6,778 bases of DNA, taken from the NCBI GenBank assembly GCA_004282995.1, contig SHLU01000133.1:1-6778 (forward strand), given 5' to 3'. This DNA is from Sphingomonadaceae bacterium (GTDB lineage Bacteria > Pseudomonadota > Alphaproteobacteria > Sphingomonadales > Sphingomonadaceae). Positions 5,183 through 6,778 of this stretch are shown here, one piece after another. Each line of letters starts with the position of its first letter. The first letter of the stretch is position 1. The notes below the pieces were generated by a model. The model saw nothing but the letters and a program-made list of their open reading frames with translations. It was not told the origin of the DNA and searched no databases. The position numbers and the translations under genes are program-made.

Positions 5183-5812
5183 TCAGCTGCCCAGCGATTG
5201 TTCCGGAGATTGCTGGGTAAGTTCGGCGGGCCCAGTCGTTGCGCCAACCCGCGTTGTTCGCAGTTCGAACACGGGCTGGCGAGGCGCATTCGAGGCGATG
5301 TCCTGGCGGATAGGCTCGACTATTGAAATGCTACGCTCGGTTCCGCGAACGACCATGACTTGCTGATCGACCTTCGCCTCGCGATGTGCCGAAGCGGGTT
5401 GCGGCTTGGCAGGTTGCGTTGCCTGACCGCGCTGCGAATTGGTGGCAGCAGCGCTCGGAGGATCGGCGCTCGTCCAGCCGTCGACGGGGATATAGGCCGT
5501 ATCCTCAACCGCCGGGTAGTGTGCATCGAGCGGTTCGTATTCGCCGATCTTGTACGGGTCGACACCTACTGGCTTGCCGTCGACAAGCATCGTGCGAGCA
5601 ACATAATGTTCCGCTTGCGCCCGTCTCCCGTCATGCCTCGCACCGACCGGAGGGGCGTTCGGCAGATCATAGGTGTGACCCGAACGGTAAAGCATGCCTT
5701 GTTCGCCCAAGGCATCCCCGGTCGCCGCTCCGACAACGGCAACGGCCACCGTCAATAGGCCGAAAATGGCTCCGTTGCGAAAGGCTGACCCGCGTTCGTG
5801 AGAGATGTGCAT
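5183..5812 (-). CDS. Membrane-anchored or exported protein of unknown function
   Basis: The protein is 209 residues, read from ATG 5812-5810 with GGAA about 8 nt upstream. A short basic start (HERGSAFRNG) precedes one hydrophobic segment (about 14-31, AIFGLLTVAVAVVGAATG), a signal peptide or signal anchor, so most of the chain is probably periplasmic. The first part (about 40-113) has conserved-looking stretches such as MLYRSGHTYDLPNAPPVGARHDG and AHYPAVEDTAYIPVDGW. A Pro/Ala/Gln/Ser-rich linker follows (about 117-146), then a segment with VMVVRGTERSISIVEPIRQ (152-170) and a polar tail. There is no Cys and no enzyme motif that I can name. I do not recognise the family. A perfect EcfG promoter starts about 30 nt ahead, so it is probably part of the general stress response. 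The gene is divergent from the lipoprotein gene at 5960. Confidence 0.82.
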   Translation of the reverse strand: MHISHERGSAFRNGAIFGLLTVAVAVVGAATGDALGEQGMLYRSGHTYDLPNAPPVGARHDGRRAQAEHYVARTMLVDGKPVGVDPYKIGEYEPLDAHYPAVEDTAYIPVDGWTSADPPSAAATNSQRGQATQPAKPQPASAHREAKVDQQVMVVRGTERSISIVEPIRQDIASNAPRQPVFELRTTRVGATTGPAELTQQSPEQSLGS

Positions 5813-5848
5813 TGCAGAATTTCCGAAACTGATACGTCTTGCCTACTG

Positions 5849-5873
5849 AACGGCCAGATTGCCGGCCTGTTCC
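5849..5873 (-). promoter_or_regulatory. EcfG-type general-stress promoter for the 209-residue gene
   Basis: On the minus strand GGAAC (5873-5869) is followed after exactly 16 nt by CGTT (5852-5849), a perfect match to the EcfG consensus of Alphaproteobacteria. Transcription would start near 5842, leaving a leader of about 30 nt to the ATG at 5812. Orientation and distance fit the gene it faces. Confidence 0.72.
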
Positions 5874-5877
5874 GGGA

Positions 5878-5906
5878 TTGGATATTGTCCGCAATGGCCC
5901 TACATT
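5878..5906 (+). promoter_or_regulatory. Possible housekeeping promoter for the COG3650-type lipoprotein
   Basis: TTGGAT (5878-5883) and TACATT (5901-5906) are 17 nt apart, resembling sigma-70 boxes, though each has only 3-4 of 6 consensus bases. The start would be near 5913, about 47 nt before the GTG start. It is the best candidate in the divergent region and is weak. Confidence 0.22.
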
Positions 5907-5959
5907 TGGTTTCATGTCCGCCCACGACGCGCCGGGCTTGAAAGCGATCAGGAACTCAG

Positions 5960-6409
5960 GTGATACCAATCCGCGCACTTGTTCTGCCTCTGTCTGGCTT
6001 GGTTATGCTCGCGGGATGCCAGCAGGGTGATGATTCAACCGGGACACCCGGCACCTCTCCTCAAGGCTTTACCGGAATTGCGGCTGACGAAACCATTACC
6101 GCCACAGGCACCGAACCGTTCTGGAACGCGATAATAGAAGGCAGCAACCTCATTTATTCGACCCCGGAAAACCTCGATGGTACGACCATCGGCGTAGAGC
6201 GGTTCGTCGGGCAGGGCGGGATCGGTTTCTCCGGTGAATTGGAGCAGAGTGCATTCGACCTTCTGGTTGCGCCCGGCCAGTGTTCCGACGGAATGAGTGA
6301 CCGGCTCTACCCGTACACCGTGTCGCTCAAGATCGACGATGATCTGCGCACAGGATGCGCCTTTACCGACCGCGAGCCTTTCACAGACCAACAGGCAATT
6401 ACCCCCTAA
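5960..6409 (+). CDS. COG3650-type lipoprotein, GTG start
   Basis: The protein is 149 residues. Translation begins at GTG 5960, with AGGA 6 nt upstream; no ATG gives a complete signal peptide. The first 20 residues form a lipoprotein signal: R5, a hydrophobic core (ALVLPLSGLVML) and lipobox LAGC with C20 the lipidated residue. A flexible Gly/Thr/Ser linker follows (21-40). The folded part has ATGTEPFWNA (48-57), IYSTPENLDG (65-74), FSGELEQSAFDLLV (90-103) and CSDGMSDRLYPYTV (108-121), then GCAF (132-135). The (G)xEPFW and CSDGMSDxxYPY motifs are the hallmark of the COG3650 family of small envelope proteins, whose function I do not know. C108 and C133 may form a disulfide. It is divergent from the 209-residue gene and 117 bp upstream of the fasciclin gene, which has its own promoter. 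Confidence 0.9.
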   Translation: MIPIRALVLPLSGLVMLAGCQQGDDSTGTPGTSPQGFTGIAADETITATGTEPFWNAIIEGSNLIYSTPENLDGTTIGVERFVGQGGIGFSGELEQSAFDLLVAPGQCSDGMSDRLYPYTVSLKIDDDLRTGCAFTDREPFTDQQAITP

Positions 6410-6427
6410 AAGCCGTGCTCTCGTGTC

Positions 6428-6452
6428 GGAACGAGTGTGCTTAACCGGCGTT
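6428..6452 (+). promoter_or_regulatory. EcfG-type general-stress promoter for the fasciclin gene
   Basis: GGAAC (6428-6432), then exactly 16 nt, then CGTT (6449-6452), is a perfect EcfG promoter. The start would be near 6459, giving a leader of about 68 nt. The -35 box overlaps the right arm of a small dyad (CTCGT 6420-6424 with ACGAG 6431-6435), which could modulate access or be chance. Confidence 0.75.
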
Positions 6453-6526
6453 GAGAGGGCATAACCAGAGGCCGCAATGCTCCATCATGCGCGCTCAAGA
6501 CTGAAGCGACACAAGGACCCCCCACC

Positions 6527-6778
6527 ATGAAGATCTCTTTCAAGGCTTTTTCGACCGGTATTTTTACCGCCGCCAGCGCAATTTCCCTTGCTGCCTGTGG
6601 GGCTCCTGCGGACAGTGTTGACGACACTGCCGCGGACGCGGAAAGCGTTGCCGAGGAACCCGGCACGATCGTGGCTGTCGCCCAGGGTGATGAAACCTTC
6701 TCGACCCTCGTAACCGCCATCACCGCAGCCGATCTAGTGGAGACGCTGGCCTCAGGCGGACAGTTCACAGTCTTCGCT
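6527..6778 (+). CDS. Fasciclin (FAS1) domain lipoprotein, partial
   Basis: The gene starts at ATG 6527 and runs off the right edge with 84 codons visible. AAGGA lies 9 nt upstream. MKISFKAF precedes a hydrophobic stretch ending in lipobox LAAC, with C24 the lipidated residue. A short Ala/Asp/Glu-rich acidic linker (about 25-46) leads to PGTIVAVAQGDETFSTLVTA (46-65), AADLVETLASGG (69-80) and QFTVFA (79-84 ongoing). This is the N-terminal half of a FAS1 domain, whose H1 motif usually continues FTVFAPTNxAF just beyond the edge. FAS1 proteins are envelope or secreted adhesion-type domains; in bacteria single-domain forms are often small secreted or lipid-anchored proteins of unclear role. A perfect EcfG promoter upstream suggests general-stress induction. 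Confidence 0.9.
   Translation, partial: MKISFKAFSTGIFTAASAISLAACGAPADSVDDTAADAESVAEEPGTIVAVAQGDETFSTLVTAITAADLVETLASGGQFTVFA

Noticed and set aside
1..6778. CRISPR array, toxin-antitoxin, phage or other defence system.
   Set aside because: No regularly spaced repeats, transposase, integrase, nuclease-toxin pair or phage genes are visible; the genes are ordinary chromosomal stress and envelope functions.

Overview
The window reads as chromosomal DNA of a GC-rich alphaproteobacterium, most likely a sphingomonad (Sphingomonadaceae/Erythrobacteraceae type). This rests on two perfect EcfG-type general-stress promoters (GGAAC-N16-CGTT), which are characteristic of Alphaproteobacteria, and on the type and pairing of small genes: a cold-shock gene followed by a short charged coiled-coil protein, and a small basic Lys-rich protein. 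I see no tRNA, rRNA, CRISPR array, transposase, phage gene or defence system. Assignment to order is inference from recalled family resemblance, not from a search.

Left part (1-1481) is all on the minus strand. It holds a DJ-1/PfpI (Hsp31-like) stress protein cut by the left edge, a 42-residue Lys-rich protein, and a YaiI/UPF0178 protein. A 10-bp-arm hairpin and an EcfG-like promoter (one base off in the -10) lie between the 42-residue gene and the DJ-1 gene. A divergent intergenic region (1482-1734) carries a perfect 11-bp inverted repeat and is followed by a 60-residue hypothetical on the plus strand.

The middle (1918-3141, plus strand) is a stress/translation block. It has a 207-bp leader with spaced direct repeats and a hairpin, a 70-residue cold-shock protein, a strong GC hairpin, a 70-residue coiled-coil protein, a second hairpin and further dyads, and a short HPF/RaiA-type ribosome-associated protein. 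A 189-bp gap (3142-3330) holds nothing I can name. It is followed by a 591-residue protein with N-terminal TPR-like repeats and a C-terminal sulfotransferase domain (3331-5106).

The right part (5107-6778) has a 209-residue membrane-anchored protein of unknown function on the minus strand, a divergently transcribed lipoprotein of the COG3650 type with a GTG start, and a fasciclin-domain lipoprotein cut by the right edge. The 209-residue gene and the fasciclin gene each have a perfect EcfG promoter, correctly oriented and close to the start.

Taken together, this looks like a neighbourhood rich in stress-response genes (DJ-1, cold shock, ribosome hibernation and two envelope proteins under putative EcfG control) rather than one operon or one new system. 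The most notable items are the EcfG promoters, the structured leaders of the cold-shock and HPF genes, the uncharacterised 209-residue protein, and a sulfotransferase with an altered PAPS-binding loop. No intergenic stretch exceeds 300 bases.
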